Source of the DNA: Deltaproteobacteria bacterium
GTDB lineage: Bacteria > Myxococcota_A > UBA9160 > UBA6930
Length of the DNA: 64,000 nt
Assembly: GCA_028817435.1 (NCBI GenBank)
Contig: JAPPPQ010000005.1
Span: 129,408 to 193,407, forward strand
Reading direction: 5' to 3'
A program made the position numbers and the translations under genes. Below, piece after piece: positions 35,101 to 44,388 of this stretch; within the stretch, counting starts at the first letter, position 1, and every line of letters starts with the position of its first letter. Below the pieces are notes generated by a model. It was not told the DNA's origin and did no database searches. It saw only the letters and a list, made by a program, of their open reading frames with translations.

Positions 35101-35406
35101 GTGTCGCGCATTACGCCGGAAGATGTCGTGCGGACGGCGCGGCTGGCGCGGCTGCGGCTGCGGCCGGAAGAGATTGCGCCGCTGACGGGGCAACTGGAAC
35201 GGGTGCTGGATTACGCGGCGATGCTGGACGAGGTGGATACCGAAGGAATCCCCCCCACGGCGCACGCCTTGTCTTTGCACGCGCCGCAGCGCGGCGATGC
35301 GCCCGGCGTGCCGCTGGATGCGGAAGCCGCCCTGGCCAATGCCCCCGAGCGCGCGGGCGATTGCTTCGCCGTGCCCGAAGCGCTGGATGCGGAGCAGGCG
35401 GGATGA
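35101..35406 (+). CDS. gatC: Asp-tRNA(Asn)/Glu-tRNA(Gln) amidotransferase subunit C
   Basis: The 101-residue protein is the small stabilising subunit of GatCAB, which converts Glu-tRNA(Gln) and/or Asp-tRNA(Asn) to the amidated forms. The N-terminal helix pattern ITPEDVVRTARLARLRLRPEEI and the LERVLDYAAMLDEVDTEGIPPTAHAL segment are diagnostic. It begins at GTG and its stop overlaps the gatA ATG (ATGA), giving tight coupling. Presence of the operon suggests the organism lacks GlnRS and/or AsnRS, or makes asparagine on tRNA. Confidence 0.93.
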   Translation: MSRITPEDVVRTARLARLRLRPEEIAPLTGQLERVLDYAAMLDEVDTEGIPPTAHALSLHAPQRGDAPGVPLDAEAALANAPERAGDCFAVPEALDAEQAG

Positions 35407-36866
35407 GCGCGCCGCTGGGCGCGCTGCCGGAACTGCGCCGCGCGCTGGAAGCCGGCGAAATCACGGCGGCGGCGCTGGTGGAACAGGTCTTCGCACGGGC
35501 GCAGGCGGTAAACGGCAAACTGAATGCGCTGTTGCATTTGCGCCGGGAAGCGGCGCTGGCCGAAGCCGCGCAATCCGACAAACGCCGCAAAGACGGCGCG
35601 GCACTGGGCGCGCTGGACGGCATTCCGCTGGCGGTGAAAGACAACATCGCCCAGCGCGGCGAGCCGGCCAGTTGCGGCTCGCGCATTCTGGAGGGCTACC
35701 GCTCGCCCTTCGATTCCACCGCGGTGGCGCGGCTGCGCGCGGCGGGCGCCATTGTGGTGGCGCGCACGAACATGGACGAGTTCGCCATGGGCTCTTCCAC
35801 CGAAAACTCTGCCTTCGGCCCCACGCGCAATCCGTGGGATCTGGAGCGCGCGCCGGGGGGATCGTCCGGCGGCTCGGCGGCGGCGGTGGCGGCGGGGCTG
35901 GTGCCGCTGAGCTTGGGCTCCGATACCGGCGGCTCGATTCGCCAGCCCGCGGCGTTTTGCGGCGTGGTGGGGGTGAAGCCGACCTACGGGCGCATTTCGC
36001 GCTTCGGGCTGGTGGCTTTCGCCTCGTCGCTGGATCAGATTGGCCCGCTGGGCCACAGCGCAGCGGATTGCGCGGCGCTGCTGGACTGCCTGAGCGGGCA
36101 CGATCCGCGGGACTCCACCTCGCTGCCCGAGCCGCCGCTGCAATGCAGCGCGGCTCTGGACGGCAGTGTGGAAGGGCTGGTGCTGGGTTTGCCCGAAGAG
36201 CTGGGCGCGCTGGCCGAAGCGCAACCGCAGGTGTTGCGCCGGGTGGAAGCGGCCATTGCCGCGCTGGTGGCGCAGGGCGCAACCACCCGCCAAGTGGCGC
36301 TGCCGAATGCGCGCTATGGCGTGGCGGCCTATTACCTGCTGTGCACGGCAGAGGCGTCGAGCAACCTGGCCCGCTACGACGGCGTCCGCTACGGGCTGCG
36401 GGTGCAGGCGGAGCGCGGGGTGACCTCGATGTTCGAGTCGACGCGGGCGGCGGGTTTTGGCGACGAGGTGAAGCGGCGCATTTTGCTGGGCGCGTATGCG
36501 CTTTCTGCAGGGTATTACGACGCCTACTATCGCAAGGCGCAGCAATTGCGGACGCTGCTGCGCCGGGATTTTGAGCGCGCCTTTGCGGACTGCGACGCCA
36601 TTGTGCTGCCCACCACCCCCGAAACCGCCTTCCGCCTGGGCGCGCACAGCGGCGATCCGCTGGCCATGTATCTCTCCGATATCTTCACCGCGCCCGCCAG
36701 CCTGGCCGGCCTGCCCTGCGCCTCGCTGCCCTGCGGCCCCGCCACCGACGGCCTGCCCGCCGCCCTGCAAATCATCACCCCCCCCCGCGAAGACGCCCGC
36801 CTGCTGCGCATCGCCGACGCCTATCAACGCCACACCCCACACCACCTTGCAACGCCAGGGCTGTGA
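35403..36866 (+). CDS. gatA: Asp-tRNA(Asn)/Glu-tRNA(Gln) amidotransferase subunit A
   Basis: The 487-residue amidase-signature enzyme releases ammonia from glutamine for GatB. The Ser-cisSer-Lys triad is visible: Lys79 (LAVKDNI), Ser154 (APGGSSGGS) and Ser178 (DTGGSIRQPAA), at the same numbers as in the Staphylococcus aureus enzyme. The ATG at 35403 overlaps the gatC stop by 4 bases. Length is standard. A gap of 85 bp with a TAAGCT -10-like element (36889-36894) separates it from gatB, which may also be transcribed on its own. Confidence 0.96.
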   Translation: MSAPLGALPELRRALEAGEITAAALVEQVFARAQAVNGKLNALLHLRREAALAEAAQSDKRRKDGAALGALDGIPLAVKDNIAQRGEPASCGSRILEGYRSPFDSTAVARLRAAGAIVVARTNMDEFAMGSSTENSAFGPTRNPWDLERAPGGSSGGSAAAVAAGLVPLSLGSDTGGSIRQPAAFCGVVGVKPTYGRISRFGLVAFASSLDQIGPLGHSAADCAALLDCLSGHDPRDSTSLPEPPLQCSAALDGSVEGLVLGLPEELGALAEAQPQVLRRVEAAIAALVAQGATTRQVALPNARYGVAAYYLLCTAEASSNLARYDGVRYGLRVQAERGVTSMFESTRAAGFGDEVKRRILLGAYALSAGYYDAYYRKAQQLRTLLRRDFERAFADCDAIVLPTTPETAFRLGAHSGDPLAMYLSDIFTAPASLAGLPCASLPCGPATDGLPAALQIITPPREDARLLRIADAYQRHTPHHLATPGL

Positions 36867-36951
36867 AGGGGGCGGAGCGGGAAATTGGTAAGCTGCGAAC
36901 TGCATGGCCTGCGGTTGAATTGACCGGGGCCGGGTGGGTAAAGAAGAAAAT

Positions 36952-38514
36952 ATGACCGCGGCCGATTACAAAGCCGATACCGAGACGGTGATCGGGCTGG
37001 AAGTGCATGCGCAGCTGCGCACGCAGAGCAAGCTGTTTTCGGATGCGCCGGTGTTGCCGGAGGCCGCGCCGAACAGCGCTGTTTCGCCGCTGTGCCTGGC
37101 GCTGCCCGGCGCGCTGCCGGTGCTGAACGAGGCCGCGGTGACGCTGGCGTTGCGCGCCTGTCTGGCGCTGGGCTGCCAGGTGCACGAGCATTCGGTGTTT
37201 GCGCGCAAGAACTACTTTTATCCCGACCTGCCGAAGGGCTACCAGATTTCGCAATTCGAAGAGCCGCTGGCGACGGGCGGCTTTGTCGAGCTTGAAGAAG
37301 GCCGCCGGATTCGCCTGACGCGCATTCACATGGAAGAAGATGCGGGGCGCTCGCAACACGACCGCGTGGCGGGCGCCACCAGGCTGGACCTGAACCGCTG
37401 CGGCGTGCCGCTGGTGGAGATTGTCTCGGAGCCGGATTTGCGCGGGCCGGAAGAGGTGAGCGCCTACCTGCGCGCGCTGCAGGAGATTTTGCGCTACGCG
37501 GGGGCCTCCGACGCCGATATGGAAAAGGGGCAGTTTCGCTGCGATGTGAATCTGTCGCTGCGGCCGCGCGGCTCGCAAGAGCTGGGCACGCGCACCGAGA
37601 TCAAGAACCTCAACTCTTTCCGTTTTGCCGAGGCGGCGGCCCGCGCCGAAGTGGAGCGGCAGCGCGCGCTGCTGGCGCGGGGCGAAGCGGTGCAACAGGC
37701 CACGCTGGGCTACGACGGCGAGCGCGGGCTGCTGTTCACCATGCGCGTGAAGGAAAACGCCGACGATTACCGCTACTTCCCCGATCCCGACCTGCCCCCG
37801 CTGCAGATTTCTGCCGAGCGCATTGAAAAAGAGCGGCAATCGCTCCCCGAGCTTCCCGCCGCGCGCCGCCACCGCTTCACCGCCGGTTTTGGACTCGCCC
37901 CCGGCGACGCCCGCGCCCTGACCCGCAGCCGCGCGCTGGCCGATTACTTCGAATCCACCGCAGCAGCACTGGCCGCAGACGCAAACTTCCGCAGCGGCGC
38001 AGACGCAGCCAGCGCGGAAGCGCAGGCGGGCGGAGACGGCGCGGACACACAGGCGGAAGCGCCGGGCGGGGCAGAGCCGCGGGCGGCGCAAGCGGCGCAG
38101 TTGGCGGCGAACTGGGTGCGGCGGGATGTGCTGGCGCTGCTGGCCGAGCGCGGCGCAGAGATCGAGTCGGCGAAGTTGCAGCCCGCCGGGCTGGCGCAGC
38201 TCATCGCCCTGGTGCAGGAGGGCCGCACTTCGGCGCGCAGCGGGCGCGCGCTGCTGGCCGAGCTGCTGTTTGCGGGCGGCGACCCCGCGGCGCTGGTGAG
38301 CGAGCGCGGCCTGGAAGTGGTGGCGGACCCCGCCGCCCTGGAAGCCCTGGCCGACGAAGCGCTGCGCGAAAACCCCAAAGCCGCCGCGAGCTACGCCGCA
38401 GGCGACGGCAAGGCGCTGAACTTCCTGATGGGCCAGGTGATGCAAAAGAGCCGCGGCAAAGCCGACCCCGCCCGCGCCCGCGAAATCATCCAGCGCAAAC
38501 TGGAACAGCACTGA
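36952..38514 (+). CDS. gatB: Asp-tRNA(Asn)/Glu-tRNA(Gln) amidotransferase subunit B
   Basis: The 520-residue subunit binds aminoacyl-tRNA and phosphorylates then amidates it. Family landmarks are [46 protein letters not shown] and TEIKNLNSF. The C-terminal YqeY/tail domain ends with a typical [21 protein letters not shown]. The ATG at 36952 follows an AAAGAAG ribosome-binding site. An Ala/Gly/Glu-rich stretch of about 35 residues near 345-380 ([20 protein letters not shown] and on) interrupts the linker before the tail domain and is unusual for the family. Confidence 0.95.
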   Translation: MTAADYKADTETVIGLEVHAQLRTQSKLFSDAPVLPEAAPNSAVSPLCLALPGALPVLNEAAVTLALRACLALGCQVHEHSVFARKNYFYPDLPKGYQISQFEEPLATGGFVELEEGRRIRLTRIHMEEDAGRSQHDRVAGATRLDLNRCGVPLVEIVSEPDLRGPEEVSAYLRALQEILRYAGASDADMEKGQFRCDVNLSLRPRGSQELGTRTEIKNLNSFRFAEAAARAEVERQRALLARGEAVQQATLGYDGERGLLFTMRVKENADDYRYFPDPDLPPLQISAERIEKERQSLPELPAARRHRFTAGFGLAPGDARALTRSRALADYFESTAAALAADANFRSGADAASAEAQAGGDGADTQAEAPGGAEPRAAQAAQLAANWVRRDVLALLAERGAEIESAKLQPAGLAQLIALVQEGRTSARSGRALLAELLFAGGDPAALVSERGLEVVADPAALEALADEALRENPKAAASYAAGDGKALNFLMGQVMQKSRGKADPARAREIIQRKLEQH

Positions 38515-38516
38515 CT

Positions 38517-39704
38517 TTGACGGATTTGGAATGGGCGCCGATGCGGTGGGCGGAGCGGGGGGTGGAGCTGCTGGACCAGCGGGAGCTGCCGGAGCGCGAG
38601 CGCTGGCTGCTCTGCGGCGATGCATTCGAGGTGGCGCGCGCCATTGAGACGCTGGCGGTGCGGGGCGCGCCGGCCATCGGCTGCGCGGCGGCGCTGGGCA
38701 TGGCGCAGGCCGCCCGCAGCAGCGGCGCAACCACGCTCCCGGAACTGCGCGCGGCGCTGGCGGCGGCCCGGAAGCGGCTTGCGGCGGCGCGGCCCACGGG
38801 CGTCAACCTGTTCTGGGCGCTGGCGCAAATGGACGAGTGCGCCGAAGCGGCGCTGGCCGCGGCGGCAACGCCGGGCGAAGCGGCGCTGACGGCGGTGCCG
38901 ACCGAGGCTGCGGCGGCAACGCCCGGCGGGGTGGCAACGCCGGCGGCGTCGGCAACATCGGCCGGGGCAACGCTGGCGGCGGCACCGGCCGGGGCCGCGG
39001 CAACATCGGCCGAGGCGGCGGCCGTGGCCGGGGTGGTGGAGGCGCTGGCACGGCGGGCGCAGGCGCTGCTGGCGGAAGATGCGCGCAACTGCAGGGCGCT
39101 GGCGCAGGCGGGGGCGGCGCTGATTGCCGATGGCGCGCGGGTGCTCACTCACTGCAATGCGGGCGCGCTGGCGACGGGGGGCTACGGCACCGCGCTGGGC
39201 GTGGTGCGCGCGGCGGTGGCGGCGGGGCGGCGGGTTTCGGTGTGGGCCTGCGAGACCCGGCCGGCGCTGCAGGGCGCGCGGCTCACGGCCTGGGAGCTGC
39301 AGCGCGACGGGATTCCCGTCACCGTGATTGCGGACAACATGGCCGCGCACCTGATGCGGCGCGGCGAGGTGGATGTGGTGCTGGTGGGGGCGGACCGGGT
39401 GGCGGCAAACGGCGATGTCGCCAACAAAATCGGCACCTATGCGCTGGCGGTGCTGGCCCGGGCCCACGGCCTGCCCTTCTTCGTAGCCGCGCCCTGCTCC
39501 ACCCTGGACGCGCAGACCCCCTGCGGCGACGACATTCCCATTGAGGAGCGCGGGCGGGCAGAGCTGGCGCAATTTGGCGCGCGCCGGGTGATCCCCGACG
39601 GCGTGCCGGTGCGCCACCCGGCCTTCGATGTAACGCCGGCAGCGCTGGTGAGCGCCCTGATCACCGAGCGCGGCGTGCTGCACGCGGGGGGCCGAAAGCG
39701 CTAG
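38517..39704 (+). CDS. mtnA: Methylthioribose-1-phosphate isomerase
   Basis: The 395-residue enzyme converts 5-methylthioribose-1-phosphate to the ribulose form in methionine salvage. Diagnostic blocks are [33 protein letters not shown] (catalytic Cys), [29 protein letters not shown] (catalytic Asp) and IPIEERG. Between about 115 and 172 lies an Ala/Thr/Pro/Gly-rich insertion encoded by repetitive GGCAACG-type DNA, absent from typical MtnA. The start is TTG at 38517 or ATG at 38541; both lie before the conserved LLDQ. It follows gatB by 2 bp. No other mtn gene is in view. Confidence 0.92.
   Translation: MTDLEWAPMRWAERGVELLDQRELPERERWLLCGDAFEVARAIETLAVRGAPAIGCAAALGMAQAARSSGATTLPELRAALAAARKRLAAARPTGVNLFWALAQMDECAEAALAAAATPGEAALTAVPTEAAAATPGGVATPAASATSAGATLAAAPAGAAATSAEAAAVAGVVEALARRAQALLAEDARNCRALAQAGAALIADGARVLTHCNAGALATGGYGTALGVVRAAVAAGRRVSVWACETRPALQGARLTAWELQRDGIPVTVIADNMAAHLMRRGEVDVVLVGADRVAANGDVANKIGTYALAVLARAHGLPFFVAAPCSTLDAQTPCGDDIPIEERGRAELAQFGARRVIPDGVPVRHPAFDVTPAALVSALITERGVLHAGGRKR
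38865..39035 (+). repeat. Low-complexity GGCAAC-rich insertion within mtnA
   Basis: The motif GGCAAC(G/A)(C/T)C recurs about six times with GGCGG/GGCCG spacers, coding for Ala/Thr/Pro/Gly. It is in frame and inserted between conserved MtnA blocks. Confidence 0.7.
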
Positions 39705-39707
39705 GCT
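39702..39707 (+). promoter_or_regulatory. -10 element (TAGGCT) of ilvE
   Basis: TAGGCT lies 8 bases before the ATG and overlaps the mtnA stop codon. Its placement fits leaderless transcription. No clear -35 is seen. Confidence 0.4.
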
Positions 39708-39715
39708 GCCGCGCC

Positions 39716-40633
39716 ATGGAGATTCGCGGCGAGGCCATTTGGCTGGACGGGCGGCTGGTCCCCTGGGACCAGGCGCAGATTCACATTCTCACCCACACGC
39801 TGCACTACGGGCTCGGCGTCTTCGAGGGCATCCGCTGCTACCGCACCGAAGACGGGCGCTCGGCGGTGTTCCGGCTGAACGAGCACCTGCAGCGGCTCTG
39901 CGAATCCGCCCATATCAACCTGATGAAACTTCCTTTTTCGCAGGAGCAGATTGCCGAGGCGGTGCTGGAAACCCTGCGCGCCAACCGGCTGGCCGAAGGC
40001 TATGTGCGGCCCATCGCCTTTTTGGGCGAGGGCGCCATGGGCCTGAACCCGGCGGACAATCCGGTGCGGCTGGCGGTGGCGGCCTGGCCCTGGGGTGCCT
40101 ACCTGGGCGAAGAGGGCCTGCGCGGCGGCATCCGCGCGCGAGTTTCGAGCTTCAACCGCCACCATGTGAACGCGAAAATGACCAAGGGCAAGACCTGCGG
40201 CGACTATGTGAACTCTATTCTCGCCAAGCGCGAGGCGCTGCTGGATGGCTACGACGAGGCGATCATGCTGGACACCGCGGGCTTTGTGGCCGAGGCCAGC
40301 GGTGAGAACTTGTTCTGCGTGAAGCAGGGCGTGCTGCGCACGCCGCCGCTGCAATCTGTGCTGGAAGGCGTTACCCGCGCCTCGCTGATTGAGATTGCGC
40401 GGGGCCGGGGCATGCGCGTGGAAGAAGGCGCCATTACCCGCGACGAATTGTATGTGGCCGACGAGGTGTTTTTGACGGGCACCGCGGCGGAGGTGACGCC
40501 CATCCGCGAGATTGACCGGCGGCAGATCGGCAGCGGCGCACGCGGCCCTGTGACCCGCTCGCTGCAAGAGGCATTTTTCGATATTGCCCTGGGCCGCAAC
40601 CGCAAGTTCGAGCACTGGCTCTGTTATGTCTGA
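39716..40633 (+). CDS. ilvE: Branched-chain amino acid aminotransferase
   Basis: The 305-residue fold-type IV PLP enzyme transfers the amino group in the last step of Leu, Ile and Val synthesis or the first step of their breakdown. Landmarks are [13 protein letters not shown], the PLP lysine Lys159 in [20 protein letters not shown], and EASGENLF, which binds the cofactor phosphate and substrate. Length is normal. The Cys in KTCGDY replaces the usual small residue after the Lys and is slightly unusual. Its stop lies 8 bases inside the HIT gene, so the two are co-translated. Confidence 0.94.
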   Translation: MEIRGEAIWLDGRLVPWDQAQIHILTHTLHYGLGVFEGIRCYRTEDGRSAVFRLNEHLQRLCESAHINLMKLPFSQEQIAEAVLETLRANRLAEGYVRPIAFLGEGAMGLNPADNPVRLAVAAWPWGAYLGEEGLRGGIRARVSSFNRHHVNAKMTKGKTCGDYVNSILAKREALLDGYDEAIMLDTAGFVAEASGENLFCVKQGVLRTPPLQSVLEGVTRASLIEIARGRGMRVEEGAITRDELYVADEVFLTGTAAEVTPIREIDRRQIGSGARGPVTRSLQEAFFDIALGRNRKFEHWLCYV

Positions 40634-41060
40634 ACGCGCTGCGCCGGGCGATTGCATCTTCTGCCGCATTGCCGCGGGAGAGGCCCCCTGCCACTGCGTG
40701 CACCAGGACGAGCTCACCATCACCTTCATGGACATTATGCCCGCCAGCGACGGGCACCTGATGATCATCCCGAAGCGCCACTACGAAACGCTCTACGAAG
40801 CCGACGAGGAATCGCTGCTGCGCATCATGGCCAACTCGCGCCGCATCGCCCTGGCCATGCGCCAGGTGCTGCAGCCCGACGGCCTGGTGGTGCGCCAGTT
40901 GAACGGCGCAGCCGCCGGCCAAGTGGTCTTCCACTACCATATGCACCTGGTGCCCCGGCGGCGCGGCGACAGCCCCCCCCTGCACGGCCGCGCCAAGGCC
41001 AACCCCGCCCACCTGGCCGACCAGGCCGACCGCATCGCCGCCGCCCTGCAAGGCGGCTGA
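40626..41060 (+). CDS. HIT family nucleotide-binding hydrolase (HinT-like)
   Basis: The 144-residue protein has the histidine triad HYHMHLVP at 103-110 and the N-terminal [10 protein letters not shown] typical of HinT proteins, which cleave adenosine phosphoramidates and lysyl-AMP. It starts at an ATG inside the end of ilvE, an 8-bp overlap. The conserved C-terminal region after the triad is short and Pro/Arg-rich. Confidence 0.93.
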   Translation: MSERAAPGDCIFCRIAAGEAPCHCVHQDELTITFMDIMPASDGHLMIIPKRHYETLYEADEESLLRIMANSRRIALAMRQVLQPDGLVVRQLNGAAAGQVVFHYHMHLVPRRRGDSPPLHGRAKANPAHLADQADRIAAALQGG

Positions 41061-41077
41061 GCATCCGGAGAATCCCC

Positions 41078-42460
41078 ATGCCGCGCAGCGACCTGCCCTT
41101 TGGAAGCGAATTCTCCCCTGAGCAGATTGAGCTTCCCGCCCTGCTGCAATTGGCCCACGAACACAACACCAACTGGGAAGCTTTTGAGATTGCAGTTCAG
41201 AATCTCTATTTCTCGGACCACAGCACATCTGAATCCAACAAGCGGAAGCTGGCAAACAACACCAAGCTGGCCCTGCGCGCCTACGGCATCATCGGCAGCA
41301 CCGATTCCAGCCTGACCGATTTCGGCATGGTGCTGTATGCCTCGCGCGGCAATGAATCCTTTCTCTACGAAGAATTCACCCGGCACATTCTGAAGAATTG
41401 CCAAGGAGTAAATTTCGTCCAGTGCATTCTTGATATGCAGGCTGCCGGTGAGAACATCACCTTGAACACACTGCGCCGGGGGCTGAAAGATCGAGGCATC
41501 GAAGTCCCGCGCGGAAGCAGAAACATGAGCACTTTGCGCTTGTGGCTTCAGAAAGGCGGCGTGTTCGTCTCAGAATATCGTGTGAATCAATCGCGCTTCC
41601 GCAGGATTTTGGGGATGGGCGCAAATGAAATCGAAGAGCTGGCCGCTCTCAGACTGGAGCAGCGCGATTATCTCAAAACCATCGCCAACATGGATGGGGG
41701 CGGACCGCATCATTCCAACGACATTGAGAAGCTGGCGACCGCCACTTACGGCACCCCTTTCAACGAGAAAGGGCTGGCCAGGGATGTACTCCACCCCCTG
41801 CGCGACGCTGGATACATCACTCTGAAGCGAGGCACGAAGGGAAAGGGCCGTGGCGCAAAGCCTTTTCTGGTGACCGCAACCAAGAAGCTGAAGAGCGAAA
41901 TCATCACGCCGATACTGGAACAGCTGGAGCAGCTGACTCGGGCTGAGCTCCGGCCTTTGCTTCGCAAGCACCTCGGCGAAATCCGCAAGGAGATGAAGTC
42001 GAGCAACCGCCACATTCGGGGTTTGGCTCTCGAGGCGCTGGCCTTCAAGCTCATGCGGCTGGTGGATTTGAGCTATGTCGCAACGCGGCTGCGAGGCGCC
42101 AGCACGGGCGGGGCGGAAGTGGACCTGATTTTCGAGGGAGCGCGCCTGGTATTTTCCCGCTGGCAGATTCAGTGCAAGAATACGAAGCGCGTCTCGCTTG
42201 ACGATGTGGCAAAAGAAGTCGGCCTCTCGCACTCTCTCAAGAGCAATGTTATCGTAATGGTTTCCACCGGGACAATTGGACCAGGGGCGCGGAACTACGC
42301 CGACAAAATCATGAGCGATACCAATCTGTGCATCATCGCCCTGGATGGCAAAGACCTCGATGAGATTGAGGCGCACCCCTCTGCTATCGTGGATGTGTTT
42401 GACCGGGAGGCCCGGCACGCCATGGACCTCAAGCGAATCGACATTGAGGGGAGCCCGTGA
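41078..42460 (+). CDS. Type II restriction endonuclease, Mrr-like catalytic domain
   Basis: The 460-residue protein has a probable DNA-binding or specificity region in the first 300 residues (including a winged-helix-like part around 205-265). An Mrr-like PD-(D/E)xK domain follows: helix RGLALEALAFKLM with Glu, then EVD at 347-349 and QCK at 365-367 (the D ... QxK pattern). It should cut DNA at sites protected by the methylase immediately downstream. A GGAG lies before the ATG. Codon use is less GC-rich than the neighbouring HIT and ABC genes, consistent with horizontal transfer of the pair. The recognition site cannot be inferred. Confidence 0.85.
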   Translation: MPRSDLPFGSEFSPEQIELPALLQLAHEHNTNWEAFEIAVQNLYFSDHSTSESNKRKLANNTKLALRAYGIIGSTDSSLTDFGMVLYASRGNESFLYEEFTRHILKNCQGVNFVQCILDMQAAGENITLNTLRRGLKDRGIEVPRGSRNMSTLRLWLQKGGVFVSEYRVNQSRFRRILGMGANEIEELAALRLEQRDYLKTIANMDGGGPHHSNDIEKLATATYGTPFNEKGLARDVLHPLRDAGYITLKRGTKGKGRGAKPFLVTATKKLKSEIITPILEQLEQLTRAELRPLLRKHLGEIRKEMKSSNRHIRGLALEALAFKLMRLVDLSYVATRLRGASTGGAEVDLIFEGARLVFSRWQIQCKNTKRVSLDDVAKEVGLSHSLKSNVIVMVSTGTIGPGARNYADKIMSDTNLCIIALDGKDLDEIEAHPSAIVDVFDREARHAMDLKRIDIEGSP

Positions 42461-43473
42461 TGCAAAAGCTTCACAAGACCCCTCTGGGAGAGATCGTCAA
42501 CGGAGACAGTCTCGAGGTGCTCGCCAGCTATCGCAAGAAGTCCGTTGATCTCATTATGACAAGCCCTCCCTTTGGCCTGGTTCGCAAGAAGGATTACGGA
42601 AATGTCGCCGCCGACGAGTATGTCGAGTGGTTCAAGCCCTTCGCCGCTGCGTTTCGCAGCATTCTGAAAGACAGCGGAAGCCTCGTCATTGACATTGGCG
42701 GCGCATGGAACAAGGGATATCCGACCAGGAATTTGTATCACTTCAAGCTCCTCATCATGTTGTGCGAGGAATTCGGATTCCATCTCGCGCAGGATTTCTA
42801 CTGGTGGAATCCCTCGAAGCTCCCGACGCCTGCAGAATGGGTCACGGTGCGCCGCGTTCGCGTCAAAGACGCCATCAACACAGTTTGGTGGCTGTCCGCA
42901 ACTCCCTGGCCCAAGGCCAGCAACCGGCGCGTGCTTCAGCCTTACAGCCCCAGTATGCAGGAATTGCTGTCCAAGGGATACAAGGCCATGAAGCGGCCCT
43001 CCGGTCACGAAATCAGCGAGAAATTCCAAACCAACAACGGGGCGGCAATTCCCCCCAACTTGCTTGCGATTCCGAACACCGACAGCAACAGCTTCTATCT
43101 GCGTTACTGCGAGAAGAAGGGATTCAAGCCACACCCGGCCCGCTATCCGGCGGAATTGCCCGAGTATTTCATACGAATGTTGACTGAGCCGGGCGACCTG
43201 GTGGTGGATCCCTTCGCGGGCAGTTGCGTCACGGGAATGGTCTGTGAACAGATCAAACGGCGCTGGGTATGCATTGAGCTGGTGCGGGAATACTGCGAGG
43301 CCGCCAAGGGCCGGTTCATTCAAGATCGCCGCGCCGCCAGCAGCGCGGCCAGCGATCCCGGGAATCCCACGAATTACTACCGGGTGCCGCGTCCCGGCAT
43401 TCTGTGGAATGACGAGCCCGGAGACCGCCTGCCGCGTGACGGCGGCAGAAAGCGGCCGGCGAAATCGAAATGA
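42460..43473 (+). CDS. Type II DNA methyltransferase, probable N4-cytosine
   Basis: The 337-residue methylase carries motif IV TSPPFG at 34-39 before motif I DPFAGS at 250-255, the order of the beta class. SPP(F/Y) in motif IV is characteristic of N4-cytosine enzymes such as M.PvuII. The region between holds target recognition. The ATG at 42460 overlaps the nuclease stop (TGATG); a GTG three bases earlier is an alternative. It ends with a basic tail (GRKRPAKSK). With the upstream nuclease it forms a self-contained type II restriction-modification pair. Confidence 0.9.
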   Translation: MQKLHKTPLGEIVNGDSLEVLASYRKKSVDLIMTSPPFGLVRKKDYGNVAADEYVEWFKPFAAAFRSILKDSGSLVIDIGGAWNKGYPTRNLYHFKLLIMLCEEFGFHLAQDFYWWNPSKLPTPAEWVTVRRVRVKDAINTVWWLSATPWPKASNRRVLQPYSPSMQELLSKGYKAMKRPSGHEISEKFQTNNGAAIPPNLLAIPNTDSNSFYLRYCEKKGFKPHPARYPAELPEYFIRMLTEPGDLVVDPFAGSCVTGMVCEQIKRRWVCIELVREYCEAAKGRFIQDRRAASSAASDPGNPTNYYRVPRPGILWNDEPGDRLPRDGGRKRPAKSK

Positions 43474-43528
43474 CCCGCAGCGTGCGCAGCAGCCTTCGGT
43501 AACGGGCGCGGCAAAAGCGCGCAGGAGA

Positions 43529-43534
43529 TATGAT
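43529..43534 (+). promoter_or_regulatory. -10 element (TATGAT) of the ABC exporter operon
   Basis: TATGAT ends 8 bases before the ATG at 43543. A leaderless or nearly leaderless message is likely. No strong -35 is visible. Confidence 0.45.
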
Positions 43535-43542
43535 CGCCCGAA

Positions 43543-44388
43543 ATGCAGCATCCGGTGGTGGAAGCGGTGGGGGTGGGGAAGCGCTACGGCGTTCGCTTTG
43601 CGCTGCGGGATGTGACGCTGGCGCTGCCGGCGGGGGGCTGCCTGGGGCTGCTGGGGGCGAACGGGGCGGGCAAGACGACGCTGCTGCGGCTGCTGCTCGG
43701 CTTTTGCCGCCCCACGCGGGGGGCGGTGCGGCTGCGGGGCGCGGACCCGCGGCGGCCCGGGGCGCGGCGCGGGGTGGGCTGGCTGCCGGAGCAATTGCTG
43801 CTGCCGGGGCGCGCGCGGGTGCGCGGCTTTTTGCGGCTCTGCGCGCGGCTGGCGGGATGCAGCGCGGCGCAGGCGCGGCGCGAGGCAGACTGGGCCATTG
43901 AGTGGAGCGGCCTGGGCGGGCGCGGCAACGAGCGCCTGGCGCGGCTCTCGAAGGGCTTGCGCCAGCGCGTGGGTTTCGCCCAGGCGCTGCTGGGGAAGCC
44001 GCAAATTTTGCTGCTGGACGAACCCACCTCGGGGCTGGACCCCGCCGGGCTGCGCGATGCGCGGCAGTGGATCGCCGATGCCCGGGCGCGGGGGGCGGCT
44101 GTGCTGGTGAGCTCGCACATTCTCTCCGAGGTGGAGCGAAGCTGCGAGCAGATTGCCGTGCTGCGCGATGGCCGCCTGGTCGGCGCAGGCGACCTGCCCG
44201 GCCTGCTGCGCGATGGCGAGACTCTCGAAGACGCCTACCTGCGCTTGGCCAACCCCGGGCGCCCGGCGCAGGCGGCCAGCGCGGGGGAAGCGGCGGGCGC
44301 AGCAGGCGCGGCGCCACCGGCGGGCGAGGCGGCAACGGCAGAATCGGCGGGCGAGGCGGAGCCGCCGCAGGCGGCGGGGCCAACATGA
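43543..44388 (+). CDS. ABC transporter ATP-binding protein
   Basis: The 281-residue ATPase has Walker A GANGAGKT (38-45), signature LSKGLRQRVGFAQALL and Walker B ILLLDEPTSGLDPAG, followed by SSHILSEVERSC. The arrangement matches drug/lipid-type exporters such as GldA, NosF or CcmA-like proteins. The last 40 residues are an Ala/Gly/Glu-rich tail (QAASAGEAAGAAGA and on) outside the conserved fold. Its stop overlaps the permease start (ATGA). The substrate is unknown. Confidence 0.9.
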   Translation: MQHPVVEAVGVGKRYGVRFALRDVTLALPAGGCLGLLGANGAGKTTLLRLLLGFCRPTRGAVRLRGADPRRPGARRGVGWLPEQLLLPGRARVRGFLRLCARLAGCSAAQARREADWAIEWSGLGGRGNERLARLSKGLRQRVGFAQALLGKPQILLLDEPTSGLDPAGLRDARQWIADARARGAAVLVSSHILSEVERSCEQIAVLRDGRLVGAGDLPGLLRDGETLEDAYLRLANPGRPAQAASAGEAAGAAGAAPPAGEAATAESAGEAEPPQAAGPT

